DNA of 64,000 nucleotides from Cohnella xylanilytica (GTDB taxonomy: Bacteria > Bacillota > Bacilli > Paenibacillales > Paenibacillaceae): the NCBI RefSeq assembly GCF_014212175.1, contig NZ_JACJVR010000020.1, forward strand, positions 42,720-106,719, given 5' to 3'. Below are positions 49,783-58,072 of the stretch, piece after piece. Numbering within the stretch: the stretch's first letter is position 1; each line of letters starts with the position of its first letter. Below the pieces are notes generated by a model. It saw nothing but the letters and a program-made list of their open reading frames with translations, ran no database searches and was not told the DNA's origin. A program made the translations under genes and the position numbers.

Positions 49783-49961
49783 GGCTATTCTCGACTTCAT
49801 GGACTCGTTCCTCGTTCCTTAGCCGTCATTCTAACGAACGTCACGGCTCTTAATGACTCATCCGATGGTCAAAATAGGCGTTTTTTTGCAAAATAGGCGC
49901 GTCTGTGTCCGTTACGTTTTTTCAACCTTAGGGATTGTTGGGGGCTGGCAATTGCGGAAAA

Positions 49962-49986
49962 AAGAAAACGTGCTGAAATCAGCACG
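49962..49986 (-). terminator. Rho-independent terminator of the RibD_C gene
   Basis: Minus strand CGTGCTG / CAGCACG followed by TTTTCTTTTTTCC. The rest of 49783-50050 (between convergent genes) shows two AAATAGGCG repeats but no gene. Confidence 0.8.
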
Positions 49987-50050
49987 GATCTTGGCTCGAT
50001 AAGGACAATGAGGTTAGAGGGTCCTATTTTATTTACTTAACTGAACGGGG

Positions 50051-50566
50051 TCAATGACGATCCTGGACCGCATAACGCAGTTGAACGACGCCGCCGCCGA
50101 GAGGCTTGCAGTCCAGCAACTCCACGTGCCGATACCGGTAGCTCTCTTGATCGATGAGCAGGTTGAGTCCCTTGCCTTCCAAGACGGGCGCCACGTTGAA
50201 GATCACTTCGTCCACAAGCCCCTCGCTCAGAAAAGAATTGTGGATGTCCGCGCCGCCGCCGATCAGAGCGGCCTGATGACCTCGCCGTTCCAGGTAGCTC
50301 AACGCTTCCCGCGGCGATCCGACCACCGTTACGCCGGGAATAGCCGAGGCGCTCTTGGAGACGACGACGATATCGAGATCGGCGAAGGGTCCGGGGCCGC
50401 CGTTGCCGCGCATGCCCTCGAACGTCTTGCGCCCGACGATGAAGTTGCCCGCCGCTTGGGCCTGCGCCGCGAAGTCGCCAAGCGCTTCCGGCTTCGGCGG
50501 GTTCTCGGGACCGGACTGCGCGTAATTGCCGTTAGCGGTTAAAGTCGCCCACATTATCGTTTTCAT
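50051..50566 (-). CDS. RibD C-terminal/dihydrofolate-reductase-like protein
   Basis: 171 residues. I-M-W-A-T-L-T-A-N-G-N-Y, F-I-V-G-R-K-T-F-E-G-M and ALIGGGADIHNSFL mark the DHFR/RibD_C NADPH-binding fold. GGAGGAA precedes ATG 50566. Substrate unknown. Divergent from an HxlR regulator. Confidence 0.88.
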   Translation of the reverse strand: MKTIMWATLTANGNYAQSGPENPPKPEALGDFAAQAQAAGNFIVGRKTFEGMRGNGGPGPFADLDIVVVSKSASAIPGVTVVGSPREALSYLERRGHQAALIGGGADIHNSFLSEGLVDEVIFNVAPVLEGKGLNLLIDQESYRYRHVELLDCKPLGGGVVQLRYAVQDRH

Positions 50567-50747
50567 AGAGAGGTTCCTCCTCAAGGTATGTTCCATTCCG
50601 TATTCTTCGGATGGCGGATGTGTGGATGCTGCCCGGTCCGGACCCTCGCAGTTCCTGATTCACATCGTAAGGGATCTATGATACATTTGAAAAGTAGTTA
50701 CATTTAAGTGCAATAGTTTCAAAAAATGAAGTATGGAGGGGATCGCG

Positions 50748-51110
50748 ATGATGGATCGATCCTGCCCGGGCCGAGTCGAACCGATTCTGGAGCTCCTGGA
50801 CGGCAAGTGGATGCTCCTTCTCTTGTTCGAATTGTTCAACGGAACCCGGCGCTTCGGCGAGCTGCGCCGCAAGCTGCAGCCGATCAGCCCGAAGACGCTG
50901 ACCGATCGGCTGCGCCTGCTGGAGGATAAGGGGATCGTCACGCGGACTTTGTATCCGGGCGTTCCTCTGCATGTCGAATATGAGTTGACCGAGAGCGGGA
51001 AGGGGCTGCAGCCGATCTTCGAGGCGATGTGGACTTGGACCCAGGAGTACGGCTCCATTCTGAAGCAAGAGAAGAAGGAGACGGACCCGGAAGCGGAGAA
51101 GGTTATGTAA
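50748..51110 (+). CDS. HxlR-family transcriptional regulator
   Basis: 120 residues: C5 (DRSCPGRVEP), L-D-G-K-W-M-L-L-L-L-F-E-L-F, F-G-E-L-R-R-K-L-Q-P-I-S-P-K-T-L-T-D-R-L winged helix. ATG 50748 is 6 nt after TGGAGGGG; the upstream ATG 50733 overlaps that site. Probably controls the divergent RibD_C gene; the gap holds related AAGTAG / AAGTGC half-sites. Confidence 0.92.
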   Translation: MMDRSCPGRVEPILELLDGKWMLLLLFELFNGTRRFGELRRKLQPISPKTLTDRLRLLEDKGIVTRTLYPGVPLHVEYELTESGKGLQPIFEAMWTWTQEYGSILKQEKKETDPEAEKVM

Positions 51111-51166
51111 AGACTCGCATGTAGCGAGGGTTCCAAGTTCGCTTCTCCATCGAGAAAGGATAAGTT

Positions 51167-52483
51167 ATGTCTATGGTTCTCAAAGGGCTTGTCCGTCGGC
51201 GGGGGTGGAGCGCAGGGAATCTCATTCTCGCGGCTCTGCCGCTTGCCAACGCATGCGCGTGGCTGGTCTTTCCCCCCGCCGATGACGGCAGGCGTCCGGA
51301 CTTGGCTCTCCGGTATGCGGGGGAATGGATCGGCTCTACGATGATGATCCTCATGGCCTTCGCTTTATTGCTTGCGACGCGGTCGCGAGTATTGGAGCGC
51401 TTCTTCGGCGGCCTTGATCGCATGTACGCCTTGCACCGACAGGCCGGCACATGGATTTTTTTGCTCCTCCTTTTGCATTTCCTGGTGATGCCGCTGAACC
51501 CCGATCAGGTGCCTCCCGGGCGGGCGCCCGGTTATATCGCTTTTGGCGGATTCATCCTTCTTATTCTTTTGTCCCTGGCTCCGCGCATCCCGATCATCCG
51601 GCGAATCATCCGACTCGGCTATCGGGGATGGCGAATCTCCCATAAATTCATTGGAGTATTCTTCATTATGGGAACGGCTCATGCCATGCTCGTGGATCCG
51701 CTCGTTCGATCGGCTTCGGTGCCGTTCGGCCTCTTGTTAGCCGCCATGGGGGTCGGAATCGTCTCTTACTTGTACACCGAACTGATTGCACGCTTCGTAA
51801 GGCGCAGGGCGATCTATAAGGTGGCGGAAGTGCGACGGCTCGGCGAGGGAGCGATCGAAGCGGTCCTGGCTCCCGAGACCGGGCGGATGAGCTTCGAAGC
51901 CGGTCAATTCCTGTTCATTCGCTTCAAAGGGAACCGTGCCTTATCCGAATGGCATCCGTTCACCGTCTGCAGTTCCCCTCGGGAATCCAGCCTGAGGCTT
52001 GCGATTCGCGCCGCTGGCGATTACACGGGATATCTTCAGAACTATCTGATGCCCGGCACCCGGGCGGTCGTCGAGGGCGGCTACGGCAAGATGGATTATC
52101 GGCGGGGCGGGAAGGATCAAATCTGGATCGCTGGCGGAATCGGCATCACCCCTTTTCTAAGTTGGATTCGGGATATGCCGCATCGGCTCGAGTATCGGAT
52201 CGATTTCTTTTATACGGTGCGAACCCCGGAGGAAGCCTTCTTCTTGTCCGAGATCCTTGAAGCCGTGCGGCGTCATCCGCATTTCAAGCTGCACATGCAC
52301 TATTCGGCCGAGAAGGGCAGGCTCTCCGTCGAGCGCCTGGCCGACGAATTGAAGGGCGGGTTGGCGGGCAAATCCGTTTATATGTGCGGACCGGCCCCCA
52401 TGCTGGCCGCGTTCAAGAGAGACTTCCGGCGCCGAGGGGTTCCGGCTGCCTCGGTCCGTTACGAACGATTTCATTTCCGATGA
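51167..52483 (+). CDS. Ferric-reductase-like transmembrane flavoprotein
   Basis: 438 residues. Six TM helices with candidate haem histidines in Y-A-L-H-R-Q-A-G, L-L-H-F-L-V, I-S-H-K-F and G-T-A-H-A-M. Then an FAD-binding beta-barrel (W-H-P-F-T-V-C-S, R-x-x-S/T-x-x) and an NAD-binding domain (W-I-A-G-G-I-G-I-T-P-F, Y-M-C-G-P-A-P-M). Likely transfers electrons across the membrane, for example for ferric reduction. GAAAGGATAAG precedes the ATG. Confidence 0.9.
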   Translation: MSMVLKGLVRRRGWSAGNLILAALPLANACAWLVFPPADDGRRPDLALRYAGEWIGSTMMILMAFALLLATRSRVLERFFGGLDRMYALHRQAGTWIFLLLLLHFLVMPLNPDQVPPGRAPGYIAFGGFILLILLSLAPRIPIIRRIIRLGYRGWRISHKFIGVFFIMGTAHAMLVDPLVRSASVPFGLLLAAMGVGIVSYLYTELIARFVRRRAIYKVAEVRRLGEGAIEAVLAPETGRMSFEAGQFLFIRFKGNRALSEWHPFTVCSSPRESSLRLAIRAAGDYTGYLQNYLMPGTRAVVEGGYGKMDYRRGGKDQIWIAGGIGITPFLSWIRDMPHRLEYRIDFFYTVRTPEEAFFLSEILEAVRRHPHFKLHMHYSAEKGRLSVERLADELKGGLAGKSVYMCGPAPMLAAFKRDFRRRGVPAASVRYERFHFR

Positions 52484-52601
52484 AGAGTAGAGGATAGGAA
52501 CCGGGACAGGAAGACTCGGACAACCTTGCAGATTCGTGCAAGGATTGCACGGACGAGGGATTCTCCTTGCCGTATCCTGGGTGTAGGGAGGAGAATCGCG
52601 A

Positions 52602-53453
52602 ATGGATTGGGTCGATAGAATGAATAAGGCGATCGGCTATATCGAGGATCGACTTGCCGGGGAGGTCGATTACGAAGCGGCGGCGCGGATCGCCTGCTGT
52701 TCGACGTACCACTTCCAGCGGATGTTCTCGTTTATCGCCGGCGTATCCTTGTCGGAGTACGTGAGGCGGCGCCGGCTTACGCTGGCGGCATTCGAATTGC
52801 AGAACGGCAAGATCAAAGTGATCGACCTCGCGCTCAAGTATGGCTACGAATCGCCGGAGGCGTTCGCCCGCGCGTTCCAGAATTTGCACGGCACGACTCC
52901 CACCGCCGCGCGGAGCGCGGGCGCCAAGCTCAAAGCCTATCCGCGGATCTCCTTCCAAATCTCGATCCAAGGAGTGGCGGAGATGAATTACAGAATCGAA
53001 GAGATGCCGGGATTCTCCATCGTCGGCGTGCAAGAGAAGGTACCCATGAGCCGCGCGTTCGAGGTCGTTCCCGGCCTGTGGGCGAATGCCGCGCAGGACG
53101 GGCTGTTCGGGAGATTGTGGGACATTCGCGCAGACGATCACCCCGTGAGCGGGATTCTCGGAGTCTGCGCCGACGGCGACTTCGGCCGGAACGAAGAGTT
53201 CCATTACGTCCTCTCCATCGTCTCGGACCGATCGCCGCCCGAAGGGATGACGAAGCGGGACTTCCCGGCGGCGACATGGGCGGTGTTCGAGGCGGAAGGA
53301 GGGCCGGAAGGCCTCGCGGAGCTGTGGCGGCGCCTCTATACGGAGTGGGTTCCGGTCTCCGGGTACGAGCTTGCTTATGTGCCCGCCATCGAGCGGTACT
53401 TGCCGCCGGAGGAGAACCGCAACGAATTGTGGGTCGCGGTCGTCCCCAAATAA
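52602..53453 (+). CDS. AraC-family regulator with GyrI-like effector domain
   Basis: 283 residues. Double helix-turn-helix (about 8-105, VDYEAAARIACCSTYHFQRMF and VIDLALKYGYESPEAFARAFQNLHGTTP), then a GyrI/Rob-type effector domain ending in R-N-E-L-W-V-A-V-V-P. Relatives respond to drugs or fatty acids. Its 3' end is 20 nt upstream of the catA leader peptide. Confidence 0.93.
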   Translation: MDWVDRMNKAIGYIEDRLAGEVDYEAAARIACCSTYHFQRMFSFIAGVSLSEYVRRRRLTLAAFELQNGKIKVIDLALKYGYESPEAFARAFQNLHGTTPTAARSAGAKLKAYPRISFQISIQGVAEMNYRIEEMPGFSIVGVQEKVPMSRAFEVVPGLWANAAQDGLFGRLWDIRADDHPVSGILGVCADGDFGRNEEFHYVLSIVSDRSPPEGMTKRDFPAATWAVFEAEGGPEGLAELWRRLYTEWVPVSGYELAYVPAIERYLPPEENRNELWVAVVPK

Positions 53454-53473
53454 AAAGAGAAGGAATGAGAGAG

Positions 53474-53509
53474 ATGGACGTGGTTATCTCCGTCGATGTT
53501 CCCTCCTAG
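53474..53509 (+). CDS. catA attenuator leader peptide (11 codons)
   Basis: ATG 9 nt after AGAAGGA, peptide MDVVISVDVPS, TAG stop. Its last codons form the 5' arm of the hairpin that hides the catA ribosome binding site. A ribosome with Ser6 in the penultimate position, the context chloramphenicol favours for stalling, would cover that arm and open the hairpin. Confidence 0.75.
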   Translation: MDVVISVDVPS

Positions 53510-53532
53510 AATAAAAACTTATTTTAGGAGGG
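53501..53532 (+). promoter_or_regulatory. Translational attenuator hairpin of catA
   Basis: CCCTCCTA (53501-53508) pairs with TAGGAGGG (53525-53532), extended inward by a G-T pair and AATAA/TTATT, with loop AAAC. GGAGGG in the 3' arm is the catA ribosome binding site, 7 nt before ATG 53540. This is the classic cat-86-type arrangement. Confidence 0.85.
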
Positions 53533-53539
53533 TATAACG

Positions 53540-54196
53540 ATGATTTTCCATCCGATCGATATCGACAGCTGGAGCCGCAAGCCTTATTTCGAACACTATC
53601 TCAATCGCGTGCGATGCACGTACAGCATGACCGCCCCTATCGACATCACTCTGCTGAGGAAGGAACTGAAGAGCAGGGGAATGAAGCTGTATCCGGCGCT
53701 GATCCACATGATCGCGACCGTGGTGAATCGCCATCGGGAATTCCGCATGGGCATGGACGCCGAGGGGAGGCTGGGCTGCTGGGACCGGATGACTCCCGCC
53801 TACACCATCTTCCATGAAGAGGAGAAGACGTTCTCAAGCATCTGGACTCCGTTCAGCGAGAGCTTCGGAACCTTCCACGCCCGTTGCCTGGAGGACATCG
53901 AGAGCTACAGGAATGCCGAGGGGCTGTTCCCGAAGCCGGACGAGCCGCCGAACGCCTTCCCGATCTCCAGCATCCCGTGGGTGAGCTTCACGGGGTTTAA
54001 CCTGAACATCTACAACGAGGGCGCGTATCTCCTGCCGATCTTCACGATGGGGAGATACGACGAGCAGGACGGCCGAACCCGGCTGCCGATATCGGCGCAA
54101 TTCCACCATGCCGTATGCGACGGCTACCATGCCGGCGTCTTCTTTAACGAGATGCAAGGGCTGGCGGACGATTGCGAGAGCTGGCTGGCGGGCTGA
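53540..54196 (+). CDS. catA: Chloramphenicol O-acetyltransferase, type A
   Basis: 218 residues. The catalytic signature Q-F-H189-H190-A-V-C-D-G-Y-H is intact, with the conserved S-S-I-P-W-V-S-F-T-G-F substrate/CoA segment and N-terminal W-x-R-K-x-Y-F-E-H-Y. Transfers acetyl from acetyl-CoA to the 3-hydroxyl of chloramphenicol. Its translation is predicted to be inducible through the leader and hairpin directly upstream. Confidence 0.93.
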   Translation: MIFHPIDIDSWSRKPYFEHYLNRVRCTYSMTAPIDITLLRKELKSRGMKLYPALIHMIATVVNRHREFRMGMDAEGRLGCWDRMTPAYTIFHEEEKTFSSIWTPFSESFGTFHARCLEDIESYRNAEGLFPKPDEPPNAFPISSIPWVSFTGFNLNIYNEGAYLLPIFTMGRYDEQDGRTRLPISAQFHHAVCDGYHAGVFFNEMQGLADDCESWLAG

Positions 54197-54291
54197 CGCT
54201 CCTGCGTTCGCCCCCCTCTAACAGGCAAGCAGGCTGCGACGGAGACGTTGCGGCCTGTTTGCGCTGAGATTTTTTTGCCAAAATTTAAAAA

Positions 54292-54328
54292 ATTCCTTTA
54301 CAGGAATATTCCTATTGGGGTATATTAT
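54292..54328 (+). promoter_or_regulatory. Promoter with palindromic operator for the DUF1801/SRPBCC pair
   Basis: TTTACA (54297-54302), 18-nt spacer, TATATT (54321-54326). The spacer begins with a perfect palindrome AGGAATATTCCT (54302-54313), and ATTCCT at 54292-54297 adds a further half-site, so a repressor would block the promoter. Confidence 0.55.
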
Positions 54329-54372
54329 AGTCATGGAAAGCGAATTAGAGCCCAAAGGAGATGGTAAATGAA

Positions 54373-54714
54373 GTGGCGAACGAAGAGGTTACGTCTTTCA
54401 TTGAGAACTTGGGACCCCAGTGGCAGATCGAGCTGTCTAAACGGCTGAGAGAGATGGTTCATCAGACCATCCCGTCGGTTGAGGAGCGAATTCAATACAA
54501 GAAGCCCCATTTTCTGAAGAACGGTCATTACGCCGCGGTGATCTCGCCCTCGAAGGATGCCATTGCCTTCATGATCATGAATCCGTCCGAGATCGAATTC
54601 CCGAAGGGCTTCGAGGGACCGCCGGAGCGCAAGTGGATCAAGATCAAAGAAGGAGCCGCTCCGGATTACGCCTTGCTAGGCTCGCTGCTCTCTCAGGCCT
54701 CCCAAGCGCTCTAG
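54373..54714 (+). CDS. DUF1801-family protein
   Basis: About 113 residues. V-T-S-F-I-E-N-L, P-S-V-E-E-R-I-Q-Y-K-K-P-H-F, F-M-I-M-N-P-S-E-I-E-F and K-W-I-K-I-K follow the DUF1801 (YdhG-like) pattern. I prefer GTG 54373, 12 nt after AAAGGAG, because ATG 54361 touches that site directly. It precedes an SRPBCC gene in the same operon; function unknown. Confidence 0.82.
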   Translation: MANEEVTSFIENLGPQWQIELSKRLREMVHQTIPSVEERIQYKKPHFLKNGHYAAVISPSKDAIAFMIMNPSEIEFPKGFEGPPERKWIKIKEGAAPDYALLGSLLSQASQAL

Positions 54715-54772
54715 AGACGGCGAAGGGCCGAATGGATAATAAGGAAAATCATAACTACAAGGAGGAATTAGA

Positions 54773-55282
54773 GTGACTGTCCAATCCAAGGAGAATTACG
54801 AAGTGCTGCTGACCCGCGAGTTTAACGCCCCGCGCGAACTCGTATTCAAGGTATGGACGGAGCCGGACCACTTCGGCAAGTGGTGGGGACCCAAAGGGTT
54901 CTCGCTCGAGATCAGCAGGATGGACGTTCGTCCGGGCGGACTGTTCCTGGGCTGCCAGAAGTCTCCCGACGGCATGAGCATGTGGGGGAAGTTCGTGTAC
55001 CAGGAAGTGATCGCGCCGGAGAAGCTGGTGTACGTTCAATCGTTCAGCGACGAAGAGGGCAATACGATCCGGGCTCCGTTCAACCCGAACTGGCCGCTGG
55101 AGATTATCAACATTCTGACCTTCGCCGAAGAGAACGGCAAGACGACCGTCACCTTCATCGGCGGGCCCTTGAACGCGTCGGAAGAAGAACAGGCGGCGTT
55201 CGACGCCATGAAGCCGATGGTCAAGCAGGGCTTCGCCGGCACGTTCGAGCAGCTGGAGCAGTACCTGGCCAGCCAGCAATAA
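54773..55282 (+). CDS. SRPBCC (AHSA1-type) domain protein
   Basis: 169 residues. L-L-T-R-E-F-N-A-P-R-E-L-V-F-K-V-W-T-E-P-D-H-F-G-K-W-W-G is the AHSA1-like START-fold opening; the family hydrophobic cavity likely binds a small ligand. GTG start with AAGGAGG. Second gene of the DUF1801 operon. Confidence 0.92.
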   Translation: MTVQSKENYEVLLTREFNAPRELVFKVWTEPDHFGKWWGPKGFSLEISRMDVRPGGLFLGCQKSPDGMSMWGKFVYQEVIAPEKLVYVQSFSDEEGNTIRAPFNPNWPLEIINILTFAEENGKTTVTFIGGPLNASEEEQAAFDAMKPMVKQGFAGTFEQLEQYLASQQ

Positions 55283-55289
55283 ACGCACA

Positions 55290-55325
55290 AGCGACGTTTC
55301 CGCGAGGGAGACGTCGCTTTTTTTA
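55290..55325 (+). terminator. Rho-independent terminator
   Basis: AGCGACGT / ACGTCGCT stem followed by seven T. Confidence 0.9.
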
Positions 55326-55487
55326 GGCCCGGTACTTATTTCCCTCGAAGGAGCCTTCCCTTAACCTCGCCAATTTTGAAGGCACGATCCGCAATTATAG
55401 ATCGTCCATCTATCTGAAGCTGCAAGTGAATGGCCGTGAAGAAGCCGTCGAGAAGGCAAGGCAAGAGTGTCTGATTTAACGGGAAAA

Positions 55488-55536
55488 GAAAAACAGCGGC
55501 GTCCCGGAGCGAATCCCGGACCAACCGCTGTTTTTG
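55488..55536. terminator. Bidirectional terminator before the VOC gene
   Basis: AAACAGCGG / CCGCTGTTT (55491-55499 with 55525-55533) with an inner CCCGG/CCGGG; T runs on both strands. Upstream, 55327-55479 contains a frame reading N-Y-R-S-S-I-Y-L-K-L-Q-V-N-G-R-E-E-A-V-E that looks protein-like but has no start or ribosome binding site; perhaps a gene remnant. Confidence 0.75.
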
Positions 55537-55539
55537 GCT

Positions 55540-55959
55540 TTATTGCTTCACGATCTGCCAATTAACCCCGAACCTGTCTTCGATCTCGCCGTAGTAGGCT
55601 CCCCAAGGCTGCAATTCGAACGGATATTTGACCTCGCCGCCTTCGGCCAGCTTCTCGAAGGCCTGGCGCGCCTCCGCTTCGTCCCCGTAGGAGAGCGCCA
55701 GCGCGATGAAGCGCAAGCCTCGGGGGGTTCCGGAGGAGTCGGGGCCGCCGAGCCCGACGGAGTCGGACAGGAACAAGAGGTTCCCGCCGGCTGCGCGAAG
55801 CGCCATGTGCATGACTTTATCCTTCATGGCTTCCGGCGTTCCCGGGATTTGTCCGTACGTCATCGTGGAGACGATCTCCCCTCCCAGCGCTTGCGCGTAG
55901 AATGCGGCTTGCGTCTTGGCGTCCTCCGAGTGAATGTAAGCGTTCAGTTGTGCCGTCAT
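55540..55959 (-). CDS. VOC-superfamily protein (PhnB-like)
   Basis: 139 residues. Q-A-A-F-Y-A-Q-A-L-G-G-E-I, then MHMALRAAGGNLLFLSD, ending W-G-A-Y-Y-G-E-I-E-D-R-F-G-V-N-W, as in PhnB-like members of the glyoxalase/dioxygenase fold. ATG 55959 with GGAAGG upstream; a TTG two codons earlier is possible. Function unknown. Confidence 0.92.
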   Translation of the reverse strand: MTAQLNAYIHSEDAKTQAAFYAQALGGEIVSTMTYGQIPGTPEAMKDKVMHMALRAAGGNLLFLSDSVGLGGPDSSGTPRGLRFIALALSYGDEAEARQAFEKLAEGGEVKYPFELQPWGAYYGEIEDRFGVNWQIVKQ

Positions 55960-56089
55960 ATTCAACTTCCTTCCTCTTGGTTATTTGCGTTTCTGTTAAG
56001 ACGACGAACCGAAGACGGGGAAATCGACATCCTCTTAAAAAAATTTTTTTCCGCTTCCGGCCTTCGGAACGGATGGAACATCGTAGAAG

Positions 56090-56106
56090 TTTACACAAGA
56101 TATAAC
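56090..56106 (+). promoter_or_regulatory. Possible Pho-box half-sites upstream of phoX
   Basis: TTTACA (56090-56095) and TATAAC (56101-56106), spaced 5 nt, resemble the TT(A/T)ACA-type direct repeats bound by PhoP in Bacillus. Only suggestive. Confidence 0.3.
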
Positions 56107-56174
56107 TCTCGCTGACCCTACCCTAACAAACCCCCGCTACACTTAGAGAAATGATGCCTAAGGAGTGGACAAGG

Positions 56175-57815
56175 ATGAGCAAAACGATGGACCGCAAAAC
56201 GTTTCTCTCTTACCTGGGTACCGGCGCGGCGGCTCTGGCAGCCGCCTCGGCCGGATTGGGAGTGCTCGACGGCAAAGCTTCCGCCGCGTCTGCAACGGCT
56301 AATCATCTGTTCGGCTTCAACACGAATCGGGTAAGCGGATACTTCGATCCGATCGAGGCGACGACCGAGGATAACCTCGTGTTGCCCGCGAACTTCAAGT
56401 ACGACGTGGTAGCGGCCTACGACGACGTCATCAATCCGGCCGGCGAGCGATTCGGCTCCGGCTGCGACTACAACGCCTTCTTCCCGATCGACGGCTCCAA
56501 CGTGCGCGGCCTTCTGGTCAACAACCACGAATATACGACGATCTTCCAACTCGGCCCCGTCGAAGGGGACAAAATGACGAAGGAACAGCTGGATAAAAGC
56601 CTGTATTACCAAGGCATGTCCGTCATCGAAGTGTACCGCGACGAGAAGGGCGTCTGGAAGATGGACGCCGGCTCCTCCTACGCGCGCCGCATCAACGGCT
56701 ATACCAAGTTCGAGCTGACCGGTCCGGCCAGAGGCATTCCCGCTCTCAAGGGGGCGACGGCGGTGACGGGCACCTTCGCCAACTGCTCCGGCGGCGTGAC
56801 GCTGTGGAACACGGTTCTGTCCTGCGAAGAGAACTTCGCCGAGACGGCCGCCGCCTCCGGCTTGCCGGACACCCATTACGGCTGGGTGGTCGAAGTCGAT
56901 CCGTTCGATAAGGCGTATCTGAAAAAGCATACGGCGCTGGGCCGGTTCAATCACGAGAACACGGCGATGGGACTGGCCGCGGACGGCCGCGTCGTCGTCT
57001 ATATGGGCGACGACAAGAAGGATGCCTGCGTCTACAAGTTCGTGAGCAAGGGCAAGTACAACAAGGCTCTCGGCCGCGCCAACGCCGCCCTGCTCGAGGA
57101 CGGCACGCTGTACGCCGCCAACCTGAAGACCGGCAAGTGGGTACCCGTCACGCTGGAGGAAGTCTTGAAGGCGGCGAAGGACAAGCCCGAGCTGAAGCAG
57201 AAGTTCGCGTCCCAAGGGGACGTCGTCACGTACTGCCAGGAAGCGGCGATCCTCGTAGGCGGAACCCCGACCGACCGTCCGGAGGATATCGAGATCTCGC
57301 CGTTCGACAACACCGTGTTCATCTGCCATACGAACAACGACAGCCACGGGAACATTCACGGGCATATCACCCGCATCTTCGAAGCGGGCAACGATCTGGG
57401 CGCGCTGGAATTCGACTTCGAGATCTTCGCCGCGGGCGGCCGTCAATCCGGCTTCAGCTCGCCCGACAACCTCGCATTCGATTCGAACGGCCATCTGTGG
57501 GTCGTCACGGACATCTCCAGCAGCAGCCAGAACAAGGGCGTGCACAAGTCGTTCATGAACAACGGGCTCTTCGTCATCCCGACAAGTGGTCCCGACAAAG
57601 GCAAAGCGCTGCAATTCGCGTCCGGACCCGTCGAGTGCGAATTGACCGGGCCGTTCTTCACGCCCGACGAGCAGACCCTCTTCCTGTCCGTCCAGCATCC
57701 GGGCGAGAACACGAAGGATCTGAAGAATCCGACGAGCACGTGGCCTCACCGTCCCGGCGAGAAGATGGCACGATGCGCCGTCGTCGCGATCAGCGGCTTC
57801 AAACTGGGCCTGTAA
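56175..57815 (+). CDS. phoX: PhoX-type alkaline phosphatase (Tat-exported)
   Basis: About 546 residues of the DUF839/PhoX family. N-terminal signal D-R-K-T-F-L-S-Y-L-G-T-G-A-A-A-L: the twin-arginine position reads R-K, followed by the hydrophobic stretch and an A-S-A type cleavage. Inside are N-N-H-E-Y-T, C-E-E-N-F, R-F-N-H-E-N, V-V-Y-M-G-D-D and S-P-D-N-L-A-F-D, all PhoX calcium/iron-site segments. AAGGAG is 9 nt before ATG 56175. tatA and tatC follow immediately, a dedicated export system. Confidence 0.93.
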   Translation: MSKTMDRKTFLSYLGTGAAALAAASAGLGVLDGKASAASATANHLFGFNTNRVSGYFDPIEATTEDNLVLPANFKYDVVAAYDDVINPAGERFGSGCDYNAFFPIDGSNVRGLLVNNHEYTTIFQLGPVEGDKMTKEQLDKSLYYQGMSVIEVYRDEKGVWKMDAGSSYARRINGYTKFELTGPARGIPALKGATAVTGTFANCSGGVTLWNTVLSCEENFAETAAASGLPDTHYGWVVEVDPFDKAYLKKHTALGRFNHENTAMGLAADGRVVVYMGDDKKDACVYKFVSKGKYNKALGRANAALLEDGTLYAANLKTGKWVPVTLEEVLKAAKDKPELKQKFASQGDVVTYCQEAAILVGGTPTDRPEDIEISPFDNTVFICHTNNDSHGNIHGHITRIFEAGNDLGALEFDFEIFAAGGRQSGFSSPDNLAFDSNGHLWVVTDISSSSQNKGVHKSFMNNGLFVIPTSGPDKGKALQFASGPVECELTGPFFTPDEQTLFLSVQHPGENTKDLKNPTSTWPHRPGEKMARCAVVAISGFKLGL

Positions 57816-57852
57816 TCGGCCAATCTAAACCAAACCTGAAGGGGATGTTGAC

Positions 57853-58071
57853 ATGCCGTTCGGCAACATTGGCATCGGAGGCTTGATTCTCATTCTGATT
57901 ATCGCGCTGATCATATTCGGACCGTCGAAGCTTCCCGAACTGGGCCGCGCCTTCGGCCGGACGCTGAGCGAGTTCAAAGGGGCGACCCGCGGCTTGGTGA
58001 ACGGCGAGGACAACGACCGCAAGGACGAGGAGACGCCGCAGTCGCAGGCTGCCGCGGCTTCGGGCAAGTAG
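57853..58071 (+). CDS. tatA: Twin-arginine translocase subunit TatA
   Basis: 72 residues: N-terminal TM ([27 protein letters not shown]) with the F-G-P hinge, an amphipathic helix and an acidic/Gln tail. Lies between phoX and tatC; its stop is one base before the tatC start. Confidence 0.96.
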   Translation: MPFGNIGIGGLILILIIALIIFGPSKLPELGRAFGRTLSEFKGATRGLVNGEDNDRKDEETPQSQAAAASGK

Positions 58072-58072
58072 A

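Noticed and set aside
55327..55479. Protein-like frame between SRPBCC and VOC genes
   Set aside because: Reads sensibly for about 50 codons but has no start or ribosome binding site; noted only as a possible remnant.
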